NCBI GenBank assembly: GCA_937996595.1
Contig: CALKVC010000143.1
Coordinates: 1-10,557, forward strand
Source of the DNA: an uncultured Chitinophagaceae bacterium
GTDB taxonomy: Bacteria > Bacteroidota > Bacteroidia > Chitinophagales > Chitinophagaceae
Reading direction: 5' to 3'
DNA: 10,557 bases
The stretch's first letter is position 1, and each line of letters opens with the position of its first letter. The notes beneath the pieces are model-generated. The model made no database searches. It saw only the letters and a list, made by a program, of their open reading frames with translations, and was not told the origin of the DNA. Positions 1 through 7,560 of the stretch are shown piece by piece. A program made the translations under genes and the position numbers.

Positions 1-2178
1 GGAATTATCATCTTCATTTTCCTGCAGGCTGTCGCCGCTGTTGAATACGTTTTCAAAATTAGCATCGGCATATATCGGATCATTTTTCAATTCAACCGGT
101 TCTGAAAATTTTGTAATCTTTCCGTAATTCAGTTTTCCATTTGCATATACTTTGCTCATAAACAAACCCCAGTTTGGCGCCGACATTTCCGCTCCACCAC
201 CATTATTCTGGTAGATAGGGATGAACGGATCTTCGCAACCAACCCATGTTCCTGCCAGCAATTCTGGAGTATAGCCAATGAACCAGCCATCTGTATTTCC
301 ATTGGTGGTACCGGTTTTACCGGCTTTTTCAACTGGTATGTTATAACTGTTTATCCTACGGGCAGTACCAATAGCAATAACGCCCTGCATCATTTTAACC
401 ATGGTAAAGGCATCCGCTTCACCAATTACCTGTTTGCTTTGTGCTAGCGGAAAATCCTGTAACAGGTTACCGTTTTTATCTTCAATCCGATTAAGGAAAA
501 CCGGTGTGGTATTATATCCCTTATTAGGGAACATGGTAAAAGACTGGAGCATTTCCAGCATCGGTATTTCGGCTGCTCCCAATGCGATGGACGGATACGG
601 CGGGAGTTTGGTTTTGATTCCGCATGCCTGTGCGAATTCAATGGTTCTTTTTACGCCGATGATAGCCATCAGGTGCCAGGCGGCACCGTTAACTGACCAG
701 GCCAGGCAATTAGCCATGGAACCGCCACGTGTATTGATTGTTTTACCGCTCAATGTAAGCGGGCCTCCTTCTATATATGTGCTTGGAGTATAACCGGCAT
801 CTGTAACCGCTAATGTATACAGCAGTGGTTTAAACGTAGAGCCTACCTGCCTTTTTGCAGTAACGTGGTCAAACTTGAACCATTTATAATCGATACCGCC
901 AACCCAGCATTTGATTTCTCCTGTTGCAGGATCTATGGCAGCAAATGAGGTTTGTAACAATTGCTTATGATACTTGATGGAATCATATGGGGTCATTACC
1001 GTATCTTTCTCATGCTTATCATTGCCCGACCAGCTAAAGATTCTCATCTTTACTGGTTTATGAAATGATTTCCTGATTTCATCCGGTTCAATACCATCTT
1101 CTGTCATGTTTTTCCAGCGTTCAGTATATTTTATGGCCGCTTCAATAACATTTTCATGCCCTTTCCACATTTTATCACCCCTTAACCTGAAATAATAATC
1201 CAGTTTACGCTGTACAACCGGCATATGCTGCTGAACAGCTTCTTCAGCCATTTTTTGCATCCGGCTGTCGATGGTTGTATAAACCTTTAACCCATCCCGG
1301 TAGATATTATATGGCTCTCCCGTTTTTGGGTTAATATGTGTTTTGGCCCAATCCTTAAGTACAGAAACGAGTACCGAGCGGTAATAAGGTGCAATACCCA
1401 CATTTTCATCAATGGTTTTATAGTTTGTTATAAGCGGCTTTGCCTTGAGCCTGTCGGCTTCAGCCTGGGTAAGAAAATGCTGCTTAGCAACAGCCATCTG
1501 GTTAATTACCGTATTTCGCCTGTCGATGGAGCGTTTTGGCGATCTGATGGGATCATAAATAAACCCTTTCAGCATGCCAATGAGAACAGCCGCTTCTTCA
1601 ATCTTCAGGTCTTTAGGCTCCTTTTGAAAATAGGTTCTTGATGCATTCCTGATCCCATACACATTTCCCCAGGGAGCCCGGTTTAGGTAGAGGGCGATGA
1701 TTTCTTCTTTTGTAAAATTCCTTTCCAGTTTTACAGCAACGATCCATTCTTTCAGCTTATCAATCCCCCGTTTAAGTATATTTCCCCTTCCCTGTCCCAG
1801 CATCATTTTGGCAACCTGCTGGGTTATAGTACTTCCTCCACCCTGTGTTCCGGCTGTAAAGAAAACACGGGCCAGGGCCTGGGCGTCTATGCCCGAATGG
1901 TCGTAAAACCGTTCGTCTTCCGTTGCAATAAGTGCATTAATGATGTTTGGGGATATTTCGCTGTATTTAACCTCGCTCCTGTTTTCGGAATAATATTTCC
2001 CCATCAGCAATCCGTCGCTGCTGATGATTTCGCTAGCCAGGTCTGCTTCGGGGTTTTCCAATTCTTTGATTGACGGCATTTTACCAAACAAGCCAAAATT
2101 CGCACAGAGCAGCATCAGCAGGAATAAACCGAAGCCGGCAAAGAATAATCGCCATAATATCCTAACAGAACGGGTCAT
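1..2178 (-). CDS. Class A penicillin-binding protein (PBP1A-like, transglycosylase/transpeptidase), 3' end missing
   Basis: Bifunctional peptidoglycan synthase: it polymerises glycan strands from lipid II and cross-links stem peptides on the outer face of the inner membrane. The frame is open from the ATG at 2178 to the left edge (726 codons), so only the C-terminus is missing. A short basic N-terminus is followed by one membrane helix (about residues 7-28). The GT51 domain carries the EDERFYDHSG motif with catalytic Glu87 and GGSTITQQ at 114-121. The transpeptidase domain has the nucleophile box STFK (Ser447, Lys450), SVN at 495-497 and KTGTT at 621-625. All catalytic boxes are intact. The residue before the STFK glycine is Val instead of the common Pro, which I believe is usual in Bacteroidota. 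The gene starts 56 bp after the porW-like stop on the same strand, so co-transcription is likely. Function is near certain; the exact paralogue name is not. Confidence 0.95.
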   Translation of the reverse strand, partial: MTRSVRILWRLFFAGFGLFLLMLLCANFGLFGKMPSIKELENPEADLASEIISSDGLLMGKYYSENRSEVKYSEISPNIINALIATEDERFYDHSGIDAQALARVFFTAGTQGGGSTITQQVAKMMLGQGRGNILKRGIDKLKEWIVAVKLERNFTKEEIIALYLNRAPWGNVYGIRNASRTYFQKEPKDLKIEEAAVLIGMLKGFIYDPIRSPKRSIDRRNTVINQMAVAKQHFLTQAEADRLKAKPLITNYKTIDENVGIAPYYRSVLVSVLKDWAKTHINPKTGEPYNIYRDGLKVYTTIDSRMQKMAEEAVQQHMPVVQRKLDYYFRLRGDKMWKGHENVIEAAIKYTERWKNMTEDGIEPDEIRKSFHKPVKMRIFSWSGNDKHEKDTVMTPYDSIKYHKQLLQTSFAAIDPATGEIKCWVGGIDYKWFKFDHVTAKRQVGSTFKPLLYTLAVTDAGYTPSTYIEGGPLTLSGKTINTRGGSMANCLAWSVNGAAWHLMAIIGVKRTIEFAQACGIKTKLPPYPSIALGAAEIPMLEMLQSFTMFPNKGYNTTPVFLNRIEDKNGNLLQDFPLAQSKQVIGEADAFTMVKMMQGVIAIGTARRINSYNIPVEKAGKTGTTNGNTDGWFIGYTPELLAGTWVGCEDPFIPIYQNNGGGAEMSAPNWGLFMSKVYANGKLNYGKITKFSEPVELKNDPIYADANFENVFNSGDSLQENEDDNS

Positions 2179-2234
2179 AGATTATTTCAGGTTACGAGGT
2201 TAATGATAGATGAAAAAATGTGTAAAAGCTTTCC

Positions 2235-5219
2235 TCAGAACTTACCGGGATAAACATTGTTTAGCAACGTTCTGTAAGCATTCATGTCTTTGTTTGTTTT
2301 AAGCAATTGCAGGTTATTGCCTGAAATTACCATGAATGAATACTTACCGGGCTGCAGCCACGACACTTCCGTTGGAGCTGCCTTTACTATCTTATCATAA
2401 TATGCTATGGCATCTTCCGGCGAAGGGAATGGTTCAAAAACCAGCAATGCCCTGTCGCCATCCAATGCATCCTTATTGATGGTTACCGGTTTATTTGCAT
2501 ACTTTTCCCTGTTATACCTGGCAAAGGCGTTCTTAGCCTCATTCACATAAACGCCATCCACTTTGGTAAGTATCATGATAACGTAATGCGGTTTGTCAGA
2601 CTCCCACCTGAAAGAGCCGCTAACCATCCCCGGTAGTGCCCTTATACTGTCACTTTGCACCTGGGGTTTATTAACCGGTGCTATCGTTTTTATTTCAGGT
2701 TTTACAACCGGCGCTGCTTTCTGCACCACAACCTGGTTGTTTTCAGATATGAGTATCTTGTCTTCTTCCTGCCTGGTTACTTCCAGGTTGCTGAGATATG
2801 TTTCAATTTCTGCCCTTCTTTTTAACACCTGTATCATGTTGGCGGCTTTTTCCTTAAGTGGAGAAGCCGGGTACATGCTGATAATATTATTTAGCACAAC
2901 TATTGCCGCACTGTCATTTCGCTGCCTGATAAGGCCAACTGCTTCTATGTAGAGCAACTGGGGTGTCCAGTAATTATTTCCATGTATGCTGTCTGCTTTC
3001 TTTTTTGCATCGCTGGCTTCAGCAAACCTGCCTTCAATGAACATATCATAAATGGCTTCGTAACGCCTGGTAACATCCGGGTTCTTTTCATCCGGCTTTA
3101 AAGCAGCCGGGTTGGTCAATAGTTTTTCCGCATTGCTTCCTGCAAAATTTTTCGTCAGCAGGTTTTTATAATAATCCGCTTTTGCTGTATTGCCTAACTT
3201 ATTATAACAGAAATATAATCCAAGGTATACATCACCGTTCTCTAACCTGTTCGGGAAACGCTGCAGGTATTCTTCGTAAGTATTCACGGCTTCCTGGTAA
3301 TCTTCCAGTTCCTGCTGAAATAATTTAGCCAGGGAAAGCATGCTCCTGGCAATATTGCTGTTGCTGCTGTCTATCCTTTCCTGTGTTAGCGGAAGGTCTT
3401 CCATTAAACCGATGAATGTATATTCAACCGGCTTTGTTTCTCCGGGTTTGGTTCCGGCCAGCCCCAGTGAGGAGTCAGGTGGTGCATCAATATCTATATT
3501 ACCTGTCAGGTTAAGGGCCGCTGGCGCAGAACCAGCCGATTTCCTTCTCCAGTTATCTTTATTCTCCCGTTTGCCCCATTTGCTTTTGAACTCCGTAAAC
3601 CCTTTCGATTTCATGCTGCTGTTATAAAAATACCATTCCCCCTTTGATGGTGCCGGAAACAGGTCAACCGGTTCATTTCCTTTGTTACTAAAACCGGTAA
3701 GCATGGCACCGGCAGTACTTTCCTCTTCCTTCTGACCGGTTTCCTTCCTGTATTTCTTAAGCAGTTTCCTTATAAAGGCTTCCCTTTCTGACTGCGGCAT
3801 AGCCGCTATTCGTTGCAGGCTGTCTTCCCTTTCAATGATATTTACGAGCGCAACAATATTGGTAAGGGTGTTTTTCCTTGCATTGATCAATGCAGCTTCT
3901 TCCTTTATGGAAGGGTCTTCCAGCTGCAGGCTGTCATAATACGAAGAAGCCAGTTTATACTGGCGTTCATCATAAGCAATGTTGCCAAGTTGCAGGTATG
4001 CCTTATTGCGGTATGCCTGGTTGGCACTATTGTATTTTACACTTTTTGACAGCAGTTTTTTTGCTACGGCGGTATCCGGCTTTTGCAGGCTCATTTTGGC
4101 TGCTGAATAATAAATGATATCCCGGTAAGCTTCATAACGGTCACGCTTAGCCATTTTTAACAGCCTGGCGATGCTGTTGTCCAGTTCGCGTGTATTGCCG
4201 TTATCCTTGTACATTTTGGCACTGTTCAGCCTGGCATTGATATCCATTACAGGGTCTACGGTATGCTTCGAAGATTTTGCATAATAACCCGATGCTTTTT
4301 CATAATTGCCTCCCATCTCGTACATCTGCCCGAGAAGGAACTCCCATCGTGATTTATCCTGCTTACTAACGGCAGTGGATAGTGCTTTTTCCAGGTGAAC
4401 GGCAGAACTGTCGTAGTTGCCCTGCATGTAAAACAGGTATGCCTCTACTTCTTCCAGGTCGTTAACCAGCCTTTTGGGAAGGTTTGGGTCATTGCGAAGG
4501 ATATTGATCATGCCCGCAGCATCACCGTATTCTTCTTTATCAACAAAAGTCCTCGCAAGCCATACCAGCGCTTCATTCCGGCTTGGCGGGCGGCTGATGG
4601 CTTTATCCAGGATATTCCTTTTCTCTTTATCGGCTATGGACAGGATGCTCGACTTGGCAGCCTGGTTGGTTCCAACAATCCGGTTATCATCTTCTTTCTT
4701 TTTCCTGGGAAAAAGGTTGTAATTGATGAACTGGAAAGTAAGTGCGGCAGAATCAAATTCCTTCCGGAAATAATAAGATTTACCGATAAGCAGGTACATA
4801 TTGTCTACCCAGTCAGAACGCAGGTCATGCAACAGGATGCCGGCTGTAGCTTTATAGATCACCGAATCAAGTTCGGCCTTCTGTGATGAAGTATTTTCCA
4901 GCGTGTACGGATAAAAGGCAAGCAGTTTGGAATAATCATCCGCATTGGATGCTTTTGCCCTTTCCAACACCGCATCTATCTTGTTTTGTGCATTAAAAAA
5001 ATAATTGTAATGGGTGGTGGTATTTTGTAAGAATCTCCTGAAAGTGGTAAATTTCTTATCAGCGGTTTTTTCTGATGCCAGCTTTTTCTCTTCATATTTT
5101 TCCGGCTTCTTTTCCTTTCCGAACGGATCAAATGTCCAGGTTGGCTGGGCAAATGCAGTTCCGGAAAAAACAACCAGTAAAACAAACAGGTGAAATGAAA
5201 AATGCTTTCTATGTGGCAT
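2235..5219 (-). CDS. porW: PorW/SprE-like TPR protein of the type IX secretion system
   Basis: A 994-residue periplasmic TPR-rich protein. PorW (Porphyromonas) and SprE (Flavobacterium) are needed for T9SS secretion and, in gliders, for motility; PorW is reported to contact the PorK/N ring. Residues 1-24 form a signal peptide ending AFA before Gln25. The N-terminal HYNYFFNA stretch (70-77), the LLIGKSYYFRKEFDSA repeat (143-158) and further TPR-like helical pairs (about 216-440 and 625-800) fit the family. So does the internal block WYFYNSSMKSKG..EF..WGKR..DNWRRKS (529-561). A Lys/Pro-rich linker (about 830-865) leads to a C-terminal alpha/beta domain (about 876-990) with HYVIMIL and VFEPFPSPEDA. 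Homologues are usually lipoproteins, but there is no lipobox cysteine here; the only Cys is residue 671. The protein is somewhat longer than SprE. It is first in the apparent operon with the downstream PBP. The family call rests on remembered motif patterns. Confidence 0.85.
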   Translation of the reverse strand: MPHRKHFSFHLFVLLVVFSGTAFAQPTWTFDPFGKEKKPEKYEEKKLASEKTADKKFTTFRRFLQNTTTHYNYFFNAQNKIDAVLERAKASNADDYSKLLAFYPYTLENTSSQKAELDSVIYKATAGILLHDLRSDWVDNMYLLIGKSYYFRKEFDSAALTFQFINYNLFPRKKKEDDNRIVGTNQAAKSSILSIADKEKRNILDKAISRPPSRNEALVWLARTFVDKEEYGDAAGMINILRNDPNLPKRLVNDLEEVEAYLFYMQGNYDSSAVHLEKALSTAVSKQDKSRWEFLLGQMYEMGGNYEKASGYYAKSSKHTVDPVMDINARLNSAKMYKDNGNTRELDNSIARLLKMAKRDRYEAYRDIIYYSAAKMSLQKPDTAVAKKLLSKSVKYNSANQAYRNKAYLQLGNIAYDERQYKLASSYYDSLQLEDPSIKEEAALINARKNTLTNIVALVNIIEREDSLQRIAAMPQSEREAFIRKLLKKYRKETGQKEEESTAGAMLTGFSNKGNEPVDLFPAPSKGEWYFYNSSMKSKGFTEFKSKWGKRENKDNWRRKSAGSAPAALNLTGNIDIDAPPDSSLGLAGTKPGETKPVEYTFIGLMEDLPLTQERIDSSNSNIARSMLSLAKLFQQELEDYQEAVNTYEEYLQRFPNRLENGDVYLGLYFCYNKLGNTAKADYYKNLLTKNFAGSNAEKLLTNPAALKPDEKNPDVTRRYEAIYDMFIEGRFAEASDAKKKADSIHGNNYWTPQLLYIEAVGLIRQRNDSAAIVVLNNIISMYPASPLKEKAANMIQVLKRRAEIETYLSNLEVTRQEEDKILISENNQVVVQKAAPVVKPEIKTIAPVNKPQVQSDSIRALPGMVSGSFRWESDKPHYVIMILTKVDGVYVNEAKNAFARYNREKYANKPVTINKDALDGDRALLVFEPFPSPEDAIAYYDKIVKAAPTEVSWLQPGKYSFMVISGNNLQLLKTNKDMNAYRTLLNNVYPGKF

Positions 5220-5425
5220 GAATGATTCTGATTAAATAACGGGGCTAAATATCGGTTATTTTTTGCAATCCGGCTTTCAAATTCAACAGAGTGAAATACA
5301 ATTTTTTGTGAATAATTATTTCCCTTGTTTTCATCTGCCGGCAACGCAAATGCATAACGTATTACGGGTTAATATATTCTTGGTTTTCCCGCCTGTTTCT
5401 TAATTTTATTTATTAATTGCTGAAA
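5220..5425. promoter_or_regulatory. Divergent intergenic region between porW-like gene and the bactofilin operon
   Basis: This 206-bp AT-rich gap separates two outward-facing transcription units and should hold both promoters. A plausible plus-strand promoter is listed separately. On the minus strand, toward porW, only imperfect matches to TAnnTTTG are visible (for example TGAATTTG), none with a well-spaced -33 element, so I assign no promoter there. No RNA gene or strong hairpin was seen. Confidence 0.5.
5380..5408 (+). promoter_or_regulatory. Candidate Bacteroidota-type promoter of the bactofilin operon
   Basis: TTGG at 5380-5383 is separated by 17 bp from TAATTTTA at 5401-5408. This resembles the Bacteroidota -33 TTTG and -7 TAnnTTTG pair, with one mismatch in the -7 box. 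It lies 18 bp upstream of the ATG at 5426, giving a very short leader as often seen in this phylum. The region is AT-rich, so a chance match is possible. Confidence 0.4.
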
Positions 5426-5824
5426 ATGGCCCGGTTAGATACCAATAATACGCTCAAAAGATTGCGCAATCATTACCGGTTGGTGGTTATGAATGAGGAT
5501 ACGTATGAAGAAGTGGTAAAATTCAAACTTACCAGGGTAAGTGTTTACCTGGTAATGAGTACACTGTTCATTTTGATGATAGCCATTACGGCTTCGCTGA
5601 TCATTTTTACGCCATTGAGGTATTATTTACCCGGTTCCGGCTATGGAGATGCCAGGCAGATTAAAGAATACAGGTTACTGAAAATAAGGACAGATTCAAT
5701 GGAACATGCTCTTAATCAACAACATAGATATTACGAAGATTTGCAAAAAGTATTGAATGGCAAGATTGTTAAACGGGATACCGTTAATTTAAACCTGCCA
5801 AAACTGGAAATTGCCGAAGATTAG
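5426..5824 (+). CDS. Single-pass membrane protein resembling the N-terminus of bactofilin-linked M23 peptidases, without the peptidase domain
   Basis: A 132-residue protein. I chose the ATG at 5426; an in-frame TTG at 5417 adds only three residues. A short cytoplasmic part contains HYRLVVMNEDTYEE (16-29). It is followed by one membrane helix (about 39-62) ending in FTPLRYYLPG (61-70), and then a periplasmic helical or coiled-coil segment (about 76-112) rich in charged residues. From memory, the same layout (RLV.MN..T.EE, TM, FTPLR.Y.PG, then helix and INGK) opens many Bacteroidota M23 metallopeptidases encoded next to bactofilin. Here the protein stops right after LNGKIVKRD and a short tail, so no LytM HxxxD or HxH zinc motifs exist. 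Only 65 bp separate the stop from bactofilin, leaving no room for a lost domain. A membrane anchor or partner for bactofilin is an inference; enzymatic activity is not supported. Confidence 0.75.
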   Translation: MARLDTNNTLKRLRNHYRLVVMNEDTYEEVVKFKLTRVSVYLVMSTLFILMIAITASLIIFTPLRYYLPGSGYGDARQIKEYRLLKIRTDSMEHALNQQHRYYEDLQKVLNGKIVKRDTVNLNLPKLEIAED

Positions 5825-5889
5825 ACTAAAATGCCGGGAAATTCGTTTACAGTAAGCGCTTATTGTTAAACATCCAAAACTATGAAACC

Positions 5890-6294
5890 ATGTTTAGTTC
5901 CAGGCACAGGCCTTCTTCGGCTGAAACAGCTTTAGGTTCTGCCACCATCATTGGGGCAGGATCGGTCATTTCCGGAAATATTGAAAGTGTTGGTGATATC
6001 AGGATCGACGGTATCTTAAAGGGAAACCTAAGTTGCCGTTCGAAAGTGCTGCTTGGGCCCGAAGCGGTTATTGAAGGAGATATTATTGCACGCCAGGCCG
6101 ATATCCTGGGTAAAGTACTGGGCAAGGTGAAAGTGAATGACCTGCTGCACCTGCATGGCAAGGCAGTGGTAGAAGGCAATATTCATACAGGTAAGCTGCA
6201 TATAGAATCAACCGCCAGTTTTAACGGAGAATGCCATATGGGCGCCAATGTAGTAGAATTTAATATAGAAAAAGGCAAAGCCGTTAATGAATAA
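5890..6294 (+). CDS. Bactofilin family polymer-forming cytoskeletal protein
   Basis: A 134-residue bactofilin, a nucleotide-independent filament-forming scaffold that typically sits on the inner face of the membrane and positions cell-wall enzymes. The ATG at 5890 (MFSSRHRPSS) is preferred; a TTG at 5863 would add nine non-conserved residues. A short disordered N-terminus (about 1-16) is followed by the beta-helical DUF583 domain (about 17-125). That domain has regularly spaced Gly and hydrophobic positions: SVISGNI, IRIDGILKGNL, AVIEGDIIA, VLGKVKV, AVVEGNIHTGKLHI and ASFNGEC. The C-terminal tail is short. The length is normal for a small bactofilin. It is preceded by the membrane stub (65 bp) and overlaps the atpZ-like gene by 8 bp, so translational coupling with the latter is likely. 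Confidence 0.93.
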   Translation: MFSSRHRPSSAETALGSATIIGAGSVISGNIESVGDIRIDGILKGNLSCRSKVLLGPEAVIEGDIIARQADILGKVLGKVKVNDLLHLHGKAVVEGNIHTGKLHIESTASFNGECHMGANVVEFNIEKGKAVNE

Positions 6295-6493
6295 ACCCGG
6301 TAACAGGCAATTATGGAAATATGCCGGTATGGCTACGCAATTCCTGGCCGGTATCGGTATTGCACTGTTTACAGGCATGAAAGTTGACCAATGGTTCAAA
6401 ATAAGGATGCCGTTAGCGGTTTGGGGATTACCTTTGCTGCTGATCCTGGGAATGATCATCAGGATCATTTATGACACATCCCCCAAAAAATGA
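6287..6493 (+). CDS. atpZ: AtpZ/AtpI-family small membrane protein (F-type ATP synthase accessory)
   Basis: A 68-residue protein with two membrane helices (about 13-30 and 43-62). The first helix is followed by GMKVDQWF (30-37), which matches the Gly..Asp pattern of AtpZ (ATPase_gene1 family). AtpZ proteins are encoded beside F1Fo ATP synthase genes and have been implicated in synthase assembly or in Mg/Ca transport with AtpI. The ATG overlaps the last 8 bp of the bactofilin gene, and the next gene begins 6 bp after the stop, so it sits inside an operon. Unusually, no atpB follows within the window. The family call is good given length and topology; the exact function is inferred from the family. 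Confidence 0.8.
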   Translation: MNKPGNRQLWKYAGMATQFLAGIGIALFTGMKVDQWFKIRMPLAVWGLPLLLILGMIIRIIYDTSPKK

Positions 6494-6499
6494 CTTTAC

Positions 6500-6901
6500 A
6501 TGAAAGTAACCGGAAGGCTGTTGGCTCCACTAATATTCACTTTTATTCTTTTCAGCATCGTTTTTCTTGTACTCAGGCTGCAGCTTGAAAACTTCCACTG
6601 CAATACGGTTGTACTGCATGCCGGCAATGCCATTTTACTGCTGATCGGGATCCTGTCGGTGTTTATTCAGGTAAAAGGACTGAATAACAGTAACCCGCAC
6701 GCTTTTATACGCAGCGTAACTTCAGGCATGATGATAAAGATGATCATTTGCGTAATCGCCGTATTCAGCTATGTATACTTCAGTGGCAGTGATTACAACA
6801 AGCGGAGCATATTCATCCTTTTGTTTATGTACCTGGTATACCTTGCTGTGGAAGTGTCTGCCCTGATGAAACTGAATAAGAACAGTAAAGCCGATGCCTA
6901 A
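6500..6901 (+). CDS. Hypothetical four-helix membrane protein, possibly AtpI-like
   Basis: A 133-residue integral membrane protein with four predicted membrane helices (about 7-28, 38-58, 74-94 and 103-123) and a basic C-terminal tail. I do not recognise a sequence motif. Size, topology and place directly after an AtpZ gene resemble ATP synthase protein I, and in many Bacteroidota an uncharacterised membrane gene of this size sits between atpZ and atpB, so an AtpI-like role is a reasonable guess. It starts 6 bp after the atpZ-like stop and overlaps the SprT-like gene by 8 bp, so it is almost certainly translated as part of the operon. Confidence 0.7.
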   Translation: MKVTGRLLAPLIFTFILFSIVFLVLRLQLENFHCNTVVLHAGNAILLLIGILSVFIQVKGLNNSNPHAFIRSVTSGMMIKMIICVIAVFSYVYFSGSDYNKRSIFILLFMYLVYLAVEVSALMKLNKNSKADA

Positions 6902-7520
6902 AGAAGAGGTTCCCCTTTTTCAATTGAAAGATTACCTGCCCGAGGGCAGTTTTGATGACGTATACCATTACCTCGTTCATTATCGGGTACAGCTAACCGT
7001 TACCAGGCAGCGGCAAAGCATCTTAGGCGATTACCGCCATGCGCATGAAGGGAAAGCACACCGGATCAGTATCAACGGAAACCTGAACAAATACAGTTTC
7101 CTCATAACGCTCCTCCACGAACTGGCACACCTTTTCACGTATGAGCGTTATGGCCACCGGGTACAGGCTCACGGAAAGGAATGGAAAAATGAATTCGGTA
7201 AAATACTGGAACAGTTCCTTCAAAAAAAGATATTTACAACCGATGTGGAACAGGCATTGATGAAGACGCTGAAAAACCCGGCAGCCAGCAGTTGCGGTGA
7301 TGAGCATTTGCTCAGGGTTTTACGCAGATACGACCAGCAAAAAAACGGGCATGTACTGGTAGAACAGTTGCAGGAAGGCGACACATTCAGGATCAGGGGT
7401 GGAAGGATTTTCATTAAAGGGAAGAAAATACGTACACGGTATAAGTGTTTTGAGCCCGCTACCAGGAAATGGTACCTGTTCAGCGGGTTATATGAGGCCG
7501 AACCCACAAAACTAACATAA
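6894..7520 (+). CDS. SprT-like domain zinc metalloprotease-family protein
   Basis: A 208-residue SprT-like protein. The HELAH zinc-binding and catalytic motif is at 75-79 (His75, Glu76, His79), and the AHGKEWK block supplies the expected third ligand His93, as in the SprT/Spartan family. The C-terminal part (about 160-205) is a beta-rich segment with GDTFRI, a conserved-looking RTRYKCFE and YLF. The classical four-cysteine zinc ribbon of SprT/SPRTN is absent, since only Cys134 and the Cys in KCFE are present. Spartan proteases cut DNA-protein crosslinks, but the role of bacterial short forms is not established, so no substrate is assigned. It is the last gene of the operon, overlapping the membrane gene before it by 8 bp, and is convergent with proline dehydrogenase 40 bp away. 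No hairpin terminator is visible between them. Confidence 0.88.
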   Translation: MPKEEVPLFQLKDYLPEGSFDDVYHYLVHYRVQLTVTRQRQSILGDYRHAHEGKAHRISINGNLNKYSFLITLLHELAHLFTYERYGHRVQAHGKEWKNEFGKILEQFLQKKIFTTDVEQALMKTLKNPAASSCGDEHLLRVLRRYDQQKNGHVLVEQLQEGDTFRIRGGRIFIKGKKIRTRYKCFEPATRKWYLFSGLYEAEPTKLT

Positions 7521-7560
7521 ATCCACACACGAAATAAAAATTTGCGATTACCCCTTACTG

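Noticed and set aside
401..793. Plus-strand ORF of 130 codons opposite the penicillin-binding protein
   Set aside because: It lies entirely antisense to intact GT51/transpeptidase coding sequence containing catalytic boxes; a shadow frame with no recognisable domain.
829..855. PBP nucleophile region reads QVGSTFKP instead of the common PGSTFKP
   Set aside because: Ser447 and Lys450 are intact and, from memory, Val at this place is common in Bacteroidota class A PBPs, so it is not evidence of inactivation.
4395..4886. Plus-strand ORF of 163 codons inside the porW-like gene
   Set aside because: Antisense to continuous TPR-coding sequence, no plausible start region and no recognisable motif.
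4976..5344. Minus-strand ORF overlapping the start of the porW-like gene
   Set aside because: Different frame from the porW-like signal peptide and TPR sequence; composition does not look like a protein and it would cover the divergent promoter region.
5863..5889. TTG start for bactofilin
   Set aside because: An in-frame ATG at 5890 fits the short disordered N-terminus of the family and ATG is the commoner start.
7521..7560. Bidirectional terminator between the SprT-like gene and proline dehydrogenase
   Set aside because: The 40-bp gap holds no stable inverted repeat; only A/T-rich sequence is visible.
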